From Paraescarpia echinospica (lineage: Eukaryota; Annelida; Polychaeta; Sabellida; Siboglinidae), in NCBI GenBank assembly GCA_020002185.1, contig CM034538.1, forward strand, positions 67,740,211 to 67,804,210: a DNA stretch of 64,000 nucleotides, given 5' to 3'. The notes under the pieces were generated by a model. The model saw nothing but the letters and a program-made list of their open reading frames with translations. It did not search any database and had not been told where the DNA came from. The translations under genes were made by a program, and so were the position numbers. Shown one piece after another: positions 25,901 to 40,900 of the stretch (position 1 is its first letter; each line of letters begins with the position of its first letter).

Positions 25901-28900
25901 GAGTAAGTGAGATGGAGTAAGTGAGACGGAGTAAGTGACACGGACCTGTGCAGCCTCCAGTTTGGCGATCTGGTCCTTGTAGCTGTTGATCTTGCTGTCC
26001 ATGCTCTTCTTCAGGTTCTCAGCAGCATTTGTCTTCAATACGTTCTTCGTCAGCTCATCCTGCATGATCTTGAGTTGCTTCTTCAGGTTGTCGATGTCCA
26101 CACCACCCGACGCCACTCTGTCACAGCCACGCAATCATGTCAACAACAACCAACGTCCATACCACTCTGTCACACAGCCACGCAATCATGTCAACAACAA
26201 CCAATGTCCACACCACTCTGTCACACAGCCACGCAATCATGTCAACAACAACCAATGTCCACACCACTCTGTCACACAGCCACGCAATCATGTCAACAAC
26301 AACCAATGTCCACACCACTCTGTCACACAGTCACGCAATCATGTCAACAACAACCAACGTCCATACCACTCTGTCACACAGCCACGCAATCATGTCAACA
26401 ACAACCAATGTCCACACCACTCTGTCACACAGCCACGCAATCATGTCAACAACCAATGTCCATACCACACTATCACACAGCAATGCAATCATGTCAACAA
26501 CAACCAATGTCCACACCACTCTGTCACACAGTCACGCAATCATGTCAACAACAACCAATGTCCACACCACCCTGTCACACAGCCATGCAATCATGTCAAC
26601 AACAACCAATGTCCACACCACTCTGTCACACAGTCACGCAATCATGTCAACAACAACCAATGTCCACACCACTCTGTCACACAGCCACGCAATCATGTCA
26701 ACAACAACCAATGTCCATACCACCCTGTCACACAGCCACGCAATCATGTCAACAACAACCAATGTCCACACTACTCTGTCACACAGCCATGCAATCATGT
26801 CAACAACAACCAATGTCCATACCACTCTGTCACACAGCCACGCAATCATGTCAACAACAACCAATGTCCATACCACTCTGTCACACAGCCGCGCAATCAT
26901 GTCAACAACAACCAATGTCCATACCACCCTGTCACACAGCCACGCAATCATGTCAACAACAACCAATGTCCACACTACTCTGTCACACAGCCATGCAATC
27001 ATGTCAACAACAACCAATGTCCACACCACTCTTGTCACACAGCCACGCAATCATGTCAACAACAACCAATGTCCACACCACTCTTGTCACACAGCCACGC
27101 AATCATGTCAACAACAACCAATGTCCACACCACTCTTGTCACACAGCCATGCAATCATGTCAACAACAACCAATGTCCACACCACTCTTGTCACACAGCC
27201 ATGCAATCATGTCAACAAGCAAGGTTTTAACTATAAAAGATGCTTTTTATGCCATTCTTTCTCTGTGTGTTTTAGTTTAGTTAGTAAAATTTCAGCAACT
27301 TTTTGATTAAGTAGTGTTCAGTACTATAAAATTGAGTGTTTCAGTGTTATCATGCCATGACACAGTCGCACTCACTGGCTTGCTGCCATTGCTTCCTTCA
27401 GCTGCTTGTTCTCGCTGCGTAGCTGTGCCACTAGCGCCCTCTGGTCCTCACCGCCGGCACTAGCCTTCAACTGGTCAAGCTGCATGCGTGAGGTCTGTAC
27501 TTCAGTCACGTGTTGGTCGTGTGTCGCTTGCATGCGTGCGTGCAGGGCCTCGATCTCATGACTCTGAAGCAACAGTCACATCACACGTCTGTCAGCAGAC
27601 GGCAGACAAACACAGGCACTGCCAGACCGACAGACACAGGCACTACCAGACAGACAGACACAGCTAGACAGACAGACACAGGCACTGCCAGACAGACACA
27701 AGCACTGCCATGCCAAACAGACAGACACAGGCACTGTCAGACAGAGAGATACAGTGCCTAGACAGACAGATACAGGCATGGACAGACAGACACAGGCACT
27801 GCCAGACAGACAGATGGACGGACAGACAGCTACACTGCTAGACATACAGATGGATGAATAGTGCATGGATGGACGGACAGACACATGGACAAGCTGCCAG
27901 ATGGACAGCCAGACAGCCAGACAGCCAGACAGACTCATATGGACACATTACGAGGTGATGATGCAGAATGCTTCACTGACAGACATACACCAACGTACAG
28001 AGCTGGTTTCAATTATGTAATTGATTGGAAATAAAACAAGCTTTAACAGCAAGTTGTTGCTTAGAATCTCCCGACATAACAGGTCTGTTGACACTGTACA
28101 GTGCAGCATCGATTTTGTGTGTGGCGCCATCTGTTGAATACAGAATGTCTCATGGAGTGCAATCTTGCCAACAATCCATTTGCCGACATGAATAATATTT
28201 ACATTATTGCGTAACTAGCATTCAATACATATTAGCAACAAATTATTGTTTATAAATGTTCATATTGGATGCAGAAACAGGTATATTATTGAATGAATGA
28301 ATGAGTGAATGAATGAATGAAAGTTTATTCAACAACAACAACGTATTACATGCACAGTATGGTGTGCTGCTGCTGCTGCTGAAAAGGTATATTATTAAGA
28401 TTCTCCATTCAGTAAACTGACCATACAGCTTATGTCTGCCAATTACTGCAACACACTGTAAATTACAGATGAATAATAAAAATATTCTTTTTGTACTGAT
28501 GAATAAAATGCTGTTTTGGTGCTATGCACTAGCTGTGCTGCCGAATGTAATGATGCTGGGCATTAAAATATTTAGAATGAAACACTATGCAATCATTACT
28601 AAATACTTGTTTTATACAAACAACAACTTGGGTGCAGACAAAGCTGATGATTAAATAGCCCTTTCTGCAGGGTGTTTCTCATTATATTAATACAACAGGC
28701 ATGGTATTGTTCTTCATGCATTTTCACAGTCTTCTTAGCAAAGTTTAAATCATTCATTAATGAAGTCGCACCATATAGAACAACCATAGCACATTTTGAC
28801 ATGCCAATTTCATGGTGATGAAGTCAGCAGATATTTTGTAATTTTAAATATTGATTACATTTACTAAACAAATGTTATTATTACACAAAACTGTGCCATA

Positions 28901-31900
28901 TGAAATAGACTGCCTCATTACCAGTGGCAATGAGAGAGACAGCTGTAAGTCACCTGTGAAGTGATGCGGTCGTGGGAATGTTTCTCAAGCTGGGCATACT
29001 TCTGATTCTCCTGAGCCAACTCCTGTTTCAACGCCTTCACCTGGGTGTTGGCTGCCATCGCCCGCGACTGCTCTGTAACACACATGTTACTGAATTATGT
29101 ACTCTGTAACACATGTTACTGAATTATTTAGTCTGTAATGCACATGTTACTATGCATTCTGTAATACATGTTACTGAATTATTTACTCTGTAACCTATGC
29201 TACTGAATGATCTACATAGTAACACAAACATTATTTAATCATTTACTTTGTAATATGCATGTTACTGAATCACTGATCTGCTGAACCAGGGATTGACTTT
29301 GTAACAGGCATGGTACTGAAATTACCTGTTCAACCAAGGATATAATCCTCAACATAATAAAAAGAGTAATTTTTGAAGGAAGCAAATCAATAGCTTGTAG
29401 AATCTTAATCTGGTGCACAACAGAGCTGTCAGGAACAGATGAGATTCTGAAAGGTATCTACATACTTCCTCTAAAATGAACAATAGCCAAGTTTCAGCCT
29501 GCCCACAGGTACTGATGACACATGCTAAACTGTGCATTTACTCGTCACTGTAAACCTGTTATGATTTATATTTCTTTCACATCTGATGCAACAAAGTTCG
29601 CCTCAAGAAGATTAATTTTTATTCAGGCTACTTAAATGTATTTTATCAAGCAAAAAAATGCCAGTTAATTCACATTCAACTATATAATATGTGCCGCATC
29701 TTTCAGTTATTAAAAGCCAAACACCATCTGTAAAGCTAAGACCCCTTGAGAATAATTCAAAACAATCTAGGCCCACTCTTGTTGTCACCCACTCTAGTTG
29801 TCACCCACTCTAGTTGTCACCCACTCTTGTTGTCACCCACTCTTGGTGTCACCCACTCTTGTTGTCACCCACTCTTGGTGTCACCCACTCTTGTTGTCAC
29901 CCGCTCTTGTTGTCACCTACTCTTGTTGTCCCGCAGTGATTAAACCGTAGCATAAACATACAACCTATTTGATAACATTATTTTGATTGCTCAGTAACTG
30001 ATTACTTACTTAAGTAGACTCAGTCCCCAAATTACTTATGTTCTATAATACTAGACTGAAGGTAGTCCTGGCCTGGGTGATAAAGGCTCTAAATTGTAAA
30101 AATTTAGTTTTAACATGTGTCTAACTTCCATTGGTAATATGTTCTGATGACGACACTTATCAAACATACATGCATTAGATCAAACATATATTTGCACTTG
30201 GATGAATATTTAACAGATGGCACATCGATTGATGGCCATGTGACTTCGTTTATAGCGAGCAATGGGGAATCTGTTGTAAATGGCGCAGTACTCGTCTCAA
30301 ACTTATAACTAGTGTCAGCAACAGGTCAAACAGGTGTCAGTTGTCCAGGCAACACAAATTTAATTTAATTAACCCATACTATTGTCTGTGGGCATGCCTG
30401 TCAAGGTCACTAGTTATTTGGGTTGGCTCGATGAGCGGTCATTAAAAATAACTCTAAGGGAGGCGGACGTGAATAATCCAGTGATAGACCGCTGATAATG
30501 TCAATAATAGTGACCAAAATGATGTTTCGCCAATTTGGCAGAGTTCAAATTTATTTTCGCCAAATAGCGAACTGTTTCTGTCAGACCAACTATCAGGTAG
30601 TGGGGTAGACATCCTCAATCAATGCTCTATCATTCATGAGATAGAAATATACCCATGTGTTTTGATGTCATTTGCTGCGTGTGCTGACTATTTGTAGTTG
30701 GTGTCATGTGATTAAATAATGGCATAAGTTATGAGATAACAAACAAAACATAAAGCTGACATGGGTTTGTTAGGGAGCCGAATAGTGGGATAATTCAATT
30801 TGTGCAGAGGTGGTATAGAGTGCAGTGGGTCAGAGGACAGTCTTTGGTTGGGGTTGTGATGCTCCAGTGCAGGCCAGGGGTGTATGTAAGTGTTGCAATG
30901 TCTCTCCCATGGTTTCACGTCTAGGATATCAATGTCCACTACAAGTCCAACCAACTGTCCACCTTGTTAATATGGCAGTAGCTTGTGCTGGCCTGTCATT
31001 TGCTGATAACCATCTTCACGACAATGGCGACTCACTGGTCACAGGCACAACCGGCAAACAATGACTGTGTCCACGTATACAATGGTACCAGATGGTGGCA
31101 TATTCTCAAAAGTCGTGACGTTGTGCATTATGCATGACCTGACAACTCCACACGGCAGTCTGCATAATGCATTCTGCTGCATACACATTGTGCAGCGTCT
31201 GTCTAAATTTACACTTCATTGACATTTCCACCATACTGAAGTGTGTTTAACCATTGTAAATTTACACTGTGTTAATATTTCCACAATCTCTCACAATAAA
31301 GTCAATGCTAGACATTATAAATTTACTTTTCATCAACATTTTCTGCATTTCACTAGTTACCTAGTACTAAAGCTGTTGTAAATTTACAATTCATTATCTA
31401 CACTGAAGTCAGTGCAATGCAGCTGGTTGTTGTAAATTTACATTTCATCATGACGTGATGTGCATCTTTTTATTCAGACACTGTACAACATCTCACGTAA
31501 ACTTCAACATCATTACTACTTTCACAATTGAAGACACATCCTTTACACACGCCACTGAATAAATATAAACCTACAGTAGTTTACCTGTGAAACGTGGAAG
31601 AATACGGCGAGGATATCAAAAAAACTAGACGTATTTCATCGACGATGTCTCCGGTTCATACTGGGCATATCGTGGAGAGAACACACCACAAATGAAGAAG
31701 TGATGAGGAGGGCAGGTCTGGACAGCCTGCATCACATAGTTAAATCTCGACGACGAAGACTAGCAGGACATATCCTACGCCTACCAAGAGAGAGAACAGC
31801 ACATGTAGCAATGGAATGGGTGCCTGAAGGTGGAAATAGAAGGAGAGGAAGGCCGACTAAGACCTGGCGCAAGACGTTTAAAGAAGATCTGGCAGAGATG

Positions 31901-34900
31901 GAAATCACCTGGAATGAGGCCAAAGAAATTGCGAAAGACCGTAGTAGATGGAGAAAGCTCGTCGCCCGATGTCCCGAAAGGAACAGGAGGAACTAAGTCT
32001 AAGTAAGTAAGTTTACTGTGGTAAAATATGACCATGCTGTTGTATGACACTCAACATTCTAAAAGTAATCTTTTCTGCAGCAAATACGGCACTGTAAACA
32101 TGAAACTACATGCCACAGAAGTTTCAGTGAAATCATTTCAACCTGTTCCAACTTAACAAAGACCCTAGTTTACTCCACTTTCAATGCCTAAAAACGGATG
32201 CCATGTTCAGGTCACTGACCCACAAGTAACATCAACAAAGAGGTGAAACCACCAAGGGCTTAAAATGTGGACTACCAAACTGTGAGTGGGTGGCTATGAG
32301 ACTATGACTGAGACAACCTGTTGACCAGACAGCAGCAGAGAAAGATGAAGTCACGGTCATGGAGCCTAACAATAGCTGCAGGTGACAGCAAACAGCAAAA
32401 ACACAACTTATGATGTAAAAGAAAGGACAGACACACGTTGGGAGGAGACTAATTCAATCTTGGAAGGTGCATTTATTTTTAGATCAGATCGTCAAAAAAA
32501 CTTATACATCAACAGAGAAAGATGCCCCTGGAAGGAGTTAATAATGAATGGTTAATTACGGCATTGCTTTGCGAAAGTGCCTCTGCCAACACTTTCTTGT
32601 TAGATTAATCAGAGCAAAGACAGCTGTCGAAGGAACCAAAGTTACAGAGGATGTGACGTTTACAGAGATTTCCTGCTAGATATGAAGGCCAAAGGGCAAG
32701 GAAGAGACTGACTGAACACCAACACCTATAAATACTCTCAATGCTAACTCCACAACTGAATCCACGACTGTACGAGGTCGGTGTTCAGCTGTATCCAAGT
32801 CAACATTCATCTGAGTTTTTTTTTATTTATTGAGCTAGGACAACCGTGGGACAAGTGTGGTAGCTGAGGGCTGGACTGTTGGCTCCTACATGGTGTGACA
32901 ACAGTGACATGTTGACTGTGACACAGGCTGACAGAGTCTAGTGTCTCACAGGGGGCTAGTGTCACAGGCTTACAGGGTCTAGTGTCTCACAGGCTGACAT
33001 TGTCTAGTGTCTCACACACGTACAAGGGGCTAGTGTCACAGGTTGAGGCTGACAGGGTCTAGTGTCTCAAAGGCTGACAGGGTCTAGTGTCTCACAGGCT
33101 GACAAGGTCTAGTGTCACAGGTTGAGGCTGACATGGTCTAGTGCCTCACAGGCTGACTGGGCTACTGTCACAGGCTGACTTTGTCTAGTGTCTCACAGGT
33201 TAACAGGGGCTAGTGTCTCACAGGTTAACAGGGGCTAGTGTCACAGGCTGACAGGGTTTAGTATTTCACAGGCTGACATGAGCTAGTGTCTCACAGGCAG
33301 ACAGGGTCTAGTGTCACAGGTTGAGGCTGACAGGCTCCTTTGTTTTCCATGTAACTATATAACTCTAGTGAACTAGTGGTGAACACTTACCTTCCTGCAG
33401 GGCTTTTTCCTTCTCTGACAACTGCTTCTTAAGTCCAAGAACTGGGTCAACGTCACCCTTTGTCATCTTCTGTGGAACAGAACCGATGACAAGATAGTCA
33501 CATCAGTTATTAAACAACACAATTACAGCCTACATTATTTTTTAAAGGCACTATATAAATTTAATTATGTAGCCATGTAGTATTATCTCAATATTACGTT
33601 AAGCACAATCTCTTGCCAAACAATCTCTCTAGTAGAGCACATTTTGTGATTCAAAGATTAATATTATTCAAAGTTTTCCCAGTGCATTTTATCGAGTTGA
33701 GTCTTCATGCACCCAAGAGCAATAACAACCATCCTCATAACTTGCAAAATACTAGTGCGACTAACAGCTGAACTCTGCCCACCTTACTCCAGTCAGAGGC
33801 CCCAATCTGCACTGACAACACCTCTATGATGGTCCTCACATCCACAATGGTGAGTTTGGTCGACTGAATCACCTCCAACATTCTCTGGCCATCCACAGAC
33901 ACCGTCTCTGAAACACAGCAAGACTGCACTCAGTTGCTGTCTCTATCACCTTCAGTTGCTGGCTCTATCACCCTTGAGTCGCTGGCTCTACAGCCCTCAG
34001 TCAATGGCTCTATCACCCTCAGTCCCTGGCAATATCACCCTCAGTCAAGGCTCTATTGCCCGCAGTCAATGGCAATATCGCCCTCAGGCCATGGCTCTAT
34101 TACCCTCAGTCGCCGACTCTATTGCCCTCAGTTCCTGGCTCTATTGCCGTCAGTCAATGGCTCTATTGCAGCCAGTTGCTGGTCAGTATGTGTGGTTCAT
34201 TCTCCAACCAACAAGGACAATACGGAAAATAAACAGTTTTGGTAGGACCCACTGCTAAATGTTAATTAGACATTAAGTCAGTAACTCATACTGCACACGT
34301 ATGACTACAGTGAGTGAGGTCGCCACGCCTCTAGTTACGTATGACCACAGTGAGTGTGGTCGCCACACCTCTAGTTACGTATGACTACAGTGAGTGAGGT
34401 CGCCACGTCTCTAGTTACGTATGACTACAGTGAGTGAGGTCGTCACACCTCTAGTTACGTATGACTACAGTGAGTGAGGTCGCCACGCCTCTAGTTACGT
34501 ATGACCACAGTGAGTGAGGTCGCCACACCTCTAGTTACGTATGACCACAGTGAGTGAGGTCGCCACACCTCTAGTTACGTATGACTACAGTGAGTGAGGT
34601 CGCCACACCTCTAGTTACGTATGACCACAGTGAGTGAAGTCGCCACACCTCTAGTTACGTATGAGTACAGTGAGTGAGGTCGCCACACCTCTAGTTATGT
34701 ATGACCACAGTGAGTGAGGTCGCCACACCTCTAGTTACGTATGACCACAGTGAGTGAGGTCGCCACACCTCTAGTTATGTATGACCACAGTGAGTGAGGT
34801 CGTCACACCTCTAGTTACGTATGACTACAGTGAGTGAGGTCGCCACACCTCTAGTTACGTATGACCACAGTGAGTGAGGTCGCCACACCTCTAGTTACGT

Positions 34901-37900
34901 ATGACTACAGTGAGTGAGGTCGCCACGCCTCTAGTTACGTATGACCACAGTGAGTGAGGTCGCCACACCTCTAGTTACGTATATGACTACAGTGAGTGAG
35001 GTCGCCACGCCTCTAGTTACGTATGACCACAGTGAGTGAGGTCGCCACACCTCTAGTTACGTATGACTACAGTGAGTGAGGTCGCCACACCTCTAGTTAC
35101 GTATGACCACAGTGAGTGAAGTCGCCACACCTCTAGTTACGTATGAGTACAGTGAGTGAGGTCGCCACACCTCTAGTTATGTATGACCACAGTGAGTGAG
35201 GTCGCCACACCTCTAGTTACGTATGACCACAGTGAGTGAGGTCGCCACACCTCTAGTTATGTATGACCACAGTGAGTGAGGTCGTCACACCTCTAGTTAC
35301 GTATGACTACAGTGAGTGAGGTCGCCACACCTCTAGTTACGTATGACCACAGTGAGTGAGGTCGCCACACCTCTAGTTACGTATGACTACAGTGAGTGAG
35401 GTCGCCACACCTCTAGTTACGTATGACCACAGTGAGTGAAGTCGCCACACCTCTAGTTACGTATGAGTACAGTGAGTGAAGTCGCCACACCTCTAGTTAC
35501 GTATGAGTACAGTGAGTGAGGTCGCCACACCTCTAGTTACGTATGACCACAGTGAGTGAGGTCGTCACACCTCTAGTCACGTATGACTACAGTGAGTGAG
35601 GTCGTCACACCTCTAGTCACGTAATCAACATAGCAATATAAACACGATACCTCACCAAGACCTCACCAAGACTACTACTAGTATCAATGGCATTCAGCAG
35701 TTTTTGTTAATACAATTTGCAGTCCATAATAATTTAATAAATGTAACTACATAAATCTTATTCAAGCAATGAAGACAAAAAAGAACAGGCAAAATGAGAT
35801 ATTTTTTCACAACACCTGATCACCAACTGAGACGGAGTTATTGATGTGCCCACTGCCCAGGTAGTTGCTAACAACACATCAATGCCAGGTCACCAACAGC
35901 GAGAACACAGCTGACAACGACTGTCATCTGTGAGAGTGCCTCACGTTGACTGAACTCACAACTAGGAATCAATTTATTTGACCTATGTATACAATACATA
36001 TACAACGAATTACTTAAGTAATACATAAGGTCGGGAGACTCCCATTAAGATATATTATATCGCTAGCACAGGAGCCACCCCATCAATATAAACAGCAACA
36101 AAATTTACATGAAACAATCAGAATAATATGACTTAAATAGATAGTGGAGGATTGCTCAACATATCAACATAAATCCACATATACAATCACATATTATATG
36201 TACTTGTGTATTGACATACATATAGATACATGTGTACATTTTAATATGTATTATGAACTACAAATATAACAACTGTGAATACTACAACAGGATCCATTCA
36301 TAATTTGAAATAAAGTATTTTTGTGTATGTCGAAAAACCATGTAGACTGGGTATAAATGTCATTAATGATAATACTTGGTGCATTGCTTACTGTCTCTAC
36401 TAGGTTATGTCTAATGCATTGTTTGGCATATTCATGTTTGACTCTGGACATATACAGATTATTTTTTTCACGCGTGTAGTGCTGATGAATGTCATAGATG
36501 TGTGTGTTGGGAATAAGATTGAAGTAGTAGGGTAAATGACTGAGGCCCCGGGGACTCTAAGTCTACACACTGCATTAACTGTACATGTATTACTCATTTA
36601 GTGATAATCTCACTAGATTATGTCACATGCATACCACAGGATAGTTTCATAGTCATAGGTGTAGAAAGATGGGGTAAGGGGAGGCAGGTGCCCCCCAGGA
36701 ATTTCTTTGGGAGGCAGGCATATGGTTCTGCGCCCCCATTAAATGTGAGCGTGAATGTTTGTTTTTGTGGCGAGTGTCAATGGCGGTTGGAAATATAAAT
36801 TTTATGAGACGATTGATGTGTATTTTTGTAGACTGTGAAAGGTTTGTGCAGTTGGAGGGCAGGGTTTTCTGACCCCTTCCAAGTAATAGTAAATTTTTTT
36901 TGAAAAGCACAGAGACGGCCACAAGATGAAGGGATGAAGCAGCGGCGAAAATCATTCAGTGGTGCTGAAGCTCCAGTAGCCGCCAATATGAATTTCATTC
37001 CCGCACCTATGGTCATAGTGCCACAATATAGAACAATATAGAACAATATGTAAAATCAGTTAACAAATAAACCTGTAATACATCACCGAAAACCTGATTA
37101 CACTAATCCACAAATGTTAACAAATGTTTTCTCATTCCCTGCTCCAAAGTTCAATGCCACTGACATTCACAACACAGTGACCTCGCTCATAGCAGCAACA
37201 ACCTATACATTAATACACTAACTGTAGATGCAGTGTGCAGTATCTACTCCCAAGTGCCAAGGCCCACAGTTGGCAATAGTGGATGAACTGAAAGGAGAAC
37301 CACTCTCCAGAGGGCACCACTGTGGCCTTACTTTATTACAAAATGCTGAGTGAGAAAATGCAACAAGGTAACATCCGACTGAAAGAGACAGTGCAGAAGA
37401 TTGACCTACAGTCTACTCACCACTGGTTGAGTTGCTCATGTGTACACAATAAGGAGGCACTGTATATGATTGATGTTGTAACAGAACTAATGGTTGTCTG
37501 GTACATTGGACACCTGTGAAATGAAATGTTGAGCGGATACAATGTTAACATACTGCATTAGTGATAACTGCTACATTTGGTTTGTTGTTCCATGAAGAGG
37601 ATATTATAAGCACCAGTAATCACTACGAGGCTATCACAGCGAGATAGTGTTATGAGCACTGCCACAAGGGCGGGGTGAAGAGTCAGGGGCAGGATGGAAT
37701 GGTAGAGGACTGTAAGTGATGAAGACTACCCATCATGAGGATGCCTGGCATAGGTCAACTGCAAGGCATCATGGGGGAAGATTATCAATACCATCGACTA
37801 CCTTAGTCAGTCGAGTGATATCATTTAATTTACATAGATCTGTTTCTGCCCCTCCATCGGTCTCTTGTTGAACTACAATCAATTCAGATAGTTTAGTATC

Positions 37901-40900
37901 TGGGGGGTTATAATGCTCACAGAGACACGAGACCAGAAAGACCCGTGTGTACTGGTAAAGGCGGAATGAGACACATCCGGGTGTAGAGAGCCAGTGTCTG
38001 TCAGACCAGTTAGCCAGCAGTCAATCATAACGTCACCAGCATTGAGAACCCATCCAACACTGCACAGATGTAGGTTGTTTTTTCCTGTGACAGTCACACA
38101 AGATCACAATGGTTCAGATAGTCCATATGGCACTACATGAACAGCCAACTTGAGATTGATACTATCTGGACACGTGTGGACACTGTCAGTTTAGGATTGA
38201 ATCAGAGTAGTTTTGTATTTGTTAGTTGTTTCTTACATATTGGCATCCCTCCCCCAATCCCCGTTGCCTTGGCAACCAGATGAGGACAATACTAGGACGT
38301 CAAGCAAAGGTACAAACCCAAAGATCAATGTACTTCTTCCAGAATAAACTGTCCTGTTTGCATGCTGCATGTACGGAAAACAAGCACACTTGTGTAATGT
38401 TCATGATCCAGTTCACCCCCTCCTCCCTCTGCACCGCTAATGACTAGCCACATTTTAAGTACAGTTGTGTAATATTCGTGATCCAGTTCCCCCCGCCCCC
38501 CATGATCCAGTTCACCCCCTCCCCCTCTGCACCGCTAATGACTAGCCACATTTTAAGTACAGTTGTGTAATATTCGTGATCCAGTTCACCCCTTCCCCCC
38601 ATGATTCAGTTCACCCCCCCCCCTCTGCACCGCTAATGATTAGCCACATTTTAAGTACACTTATGTAATATTCATGATCCAGTTCACCCCCTCCCCCCTC
38701 TGCACCGCTAATGACTAGCCACATTTAAAGTACACTTATGTAATATTCATGATCCAGTTCACCCCCTCCCCCCTCTGCACCGCTAATGACTAGCCACATT
38801 TTAAGTACAGTTGTGTAATATTCGTGATCCAGTTCACCCCCTCCCCCCTCTGCACCGCTAATGACTAGCAACATTTTAAGTAGAACATCAGTTGTGCTAT
38901 CAGGACACAAAAGGAATCCTGGAATGCAGGAATGACTCAAGTGTTTTTAGCATGGTCTGAAGATGAAAACTACCCACAAATCCAACTACCGACTGAACTT
39001 TTTCCAAGTAACATTTTGCAACAGTTGAAGCTTTCTTTTAGCACAACATGATATAGATTATTTTCCTGCTCATTTTGTAATAATGTATTACCGCCATCAG
39101 AGTGCCTCGGATTCTGGGAAAGAATGAATGCCATTGTCAATAACAACTGTGACTTTTTCAAGATAACATGTGGAGAAAGACTGTCATTATTAGCAGATAT
39201 TGTGCAATGACACTGGTGTGGCCTTTCTTCACACAAACACTAATGGGTCATGTAGGGATCAAACACGACTCAGAGCATTTAAATGCAAATGTTTTAAATT
39301 ATTCACATGCAAGCACAAATGTGCACATGTATTATGGTAATTTGGATACAATCGATCCTCCACAAAGTACACTTTGGAAGCCGACCAGTGGTGAAATCAC
39401 AAGGCTCAAATGTTCACAGGTATTCAATCGAATGGTTCTACAAAAAAATGTGTTATTTCGCACAAACTTCTTGTATTGGCCCACAAGGATAAATATTTTA
39501 AACACAGGCTATTTATGGTGTAGTTTTCTTGAATTCTGGAAAATTTATCTACACCAATTAGTTGTTTTAGATACAATAATACATTATAGATGTCAGCAGT
39601 GGTAGCAGTTAGATAAATGTCAAAGTAGCATGTGGATGGGGCAACAGAGCCAAGGTTATAGTGGAGTAAGTAACAGTTAAGATGTTGCTTTGAATAAATA
39701 ATTACTGTATCTTGACTGTAAGTACACATGCGTATATTGATTTCCATGTCAAAGCTGATGTGGGTGTGGCCATTTAAAAGCAAAGTAAGGATAATTATGA
39801 TGTCTGGAAAGTAGGTCCATATCAACATGTGAGTAAGTAAAAGGCACCCTTAACCTGTAATACAAATAGCTGTTATTTTGTTTTACTACTCTTAATTGAA
39901 TAATAATTACATGGTGGCCCACAATCTAGAACACAGAATTGTTGCAGGTAGATGGGTAGGAATACAATGTGACAACAAGTGAGGAGGCTGTGGAACTACT
40001 TCTATTATTGGATGGTCAGTGGTATTGTTTACCTGCTTGTCATATTGCACACATTGCCATTGACTATTTAAACTTCTTCTAAAATATTTCCTCTTTTCCA
40101 CCAGAATGCTATTTTCCTAATTCTGAATAATATTGTTGTACATAATGTTGCAAAAGTATAGATTATATTGACAGCTACATGGAAGACCAAGTATTGTTAG
40201 CATTACAGTGACTCATGCATTTTATGTTGTGGAGTCCTGCAATATCATGTTTCGTGTTACATCAACTTTATGCAATCAATTATCTTTTGCATTAGTAGTG
40301 CAAATGGTGTTAGTTTAGTTATTCCTGAAAATATATCTTAATCTTGCATGTAAACAACAACACTTCAAGAATTTGAAACATAATTGTACTAATCCATTCA
40401 ATTTAAATATCAGCAGTAGACACGTGTCATAGTCCTCAACTGTGGCTAAATCCTTGTTCACAAATATCCACACTGCAACAATTAACTAAATGGGTGAACC
40501 ATCTAAAACTGACTGGTAACTCATTGCAATGACATGAACCTAGAATTAAAACAGTGACCTATCCCAAAATCCCTGCAGTATACCAGCCCTCCTCCCTATA
40601 AATAATCATGTTTAATCAGCAGTCGACACCATTTTAAAAATGTAAACATAAATGTGTGTTACGTCATGATTTAGGTTCTACATGTGACACTGACATGTAC
40701 ATATATAGGCCATGAACTTTCACAAAGTCCTTTACATATATATATATATATATATATGAGATTAATGAATAATATGGGTGGAAATTAAATCAGCACTGGC
40801 ATCTCAGACAGTAATCAATTGCCATTAAGTTGAGACACTTTACAATGTGTGAAACAGCCAGTGAGTTAAAAGGATGCATTGTGAAGCCAAGGCCTGGTGA

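Noticed and set aside
26121..27306. Plus and minus frames over the 51-bp array as genes
   Set aside because: Satellite derived from the exon 6 acceptor; plus frames are antisense and purely repetitive.
33783..33790. Alternative exon 2 donor GGA/GTAAGG
   Set aside because: It matches the donor consensus better but gives a frame with an early TGA in exon 3, whereas AAG/GTGGGC keeps all downstream phases.
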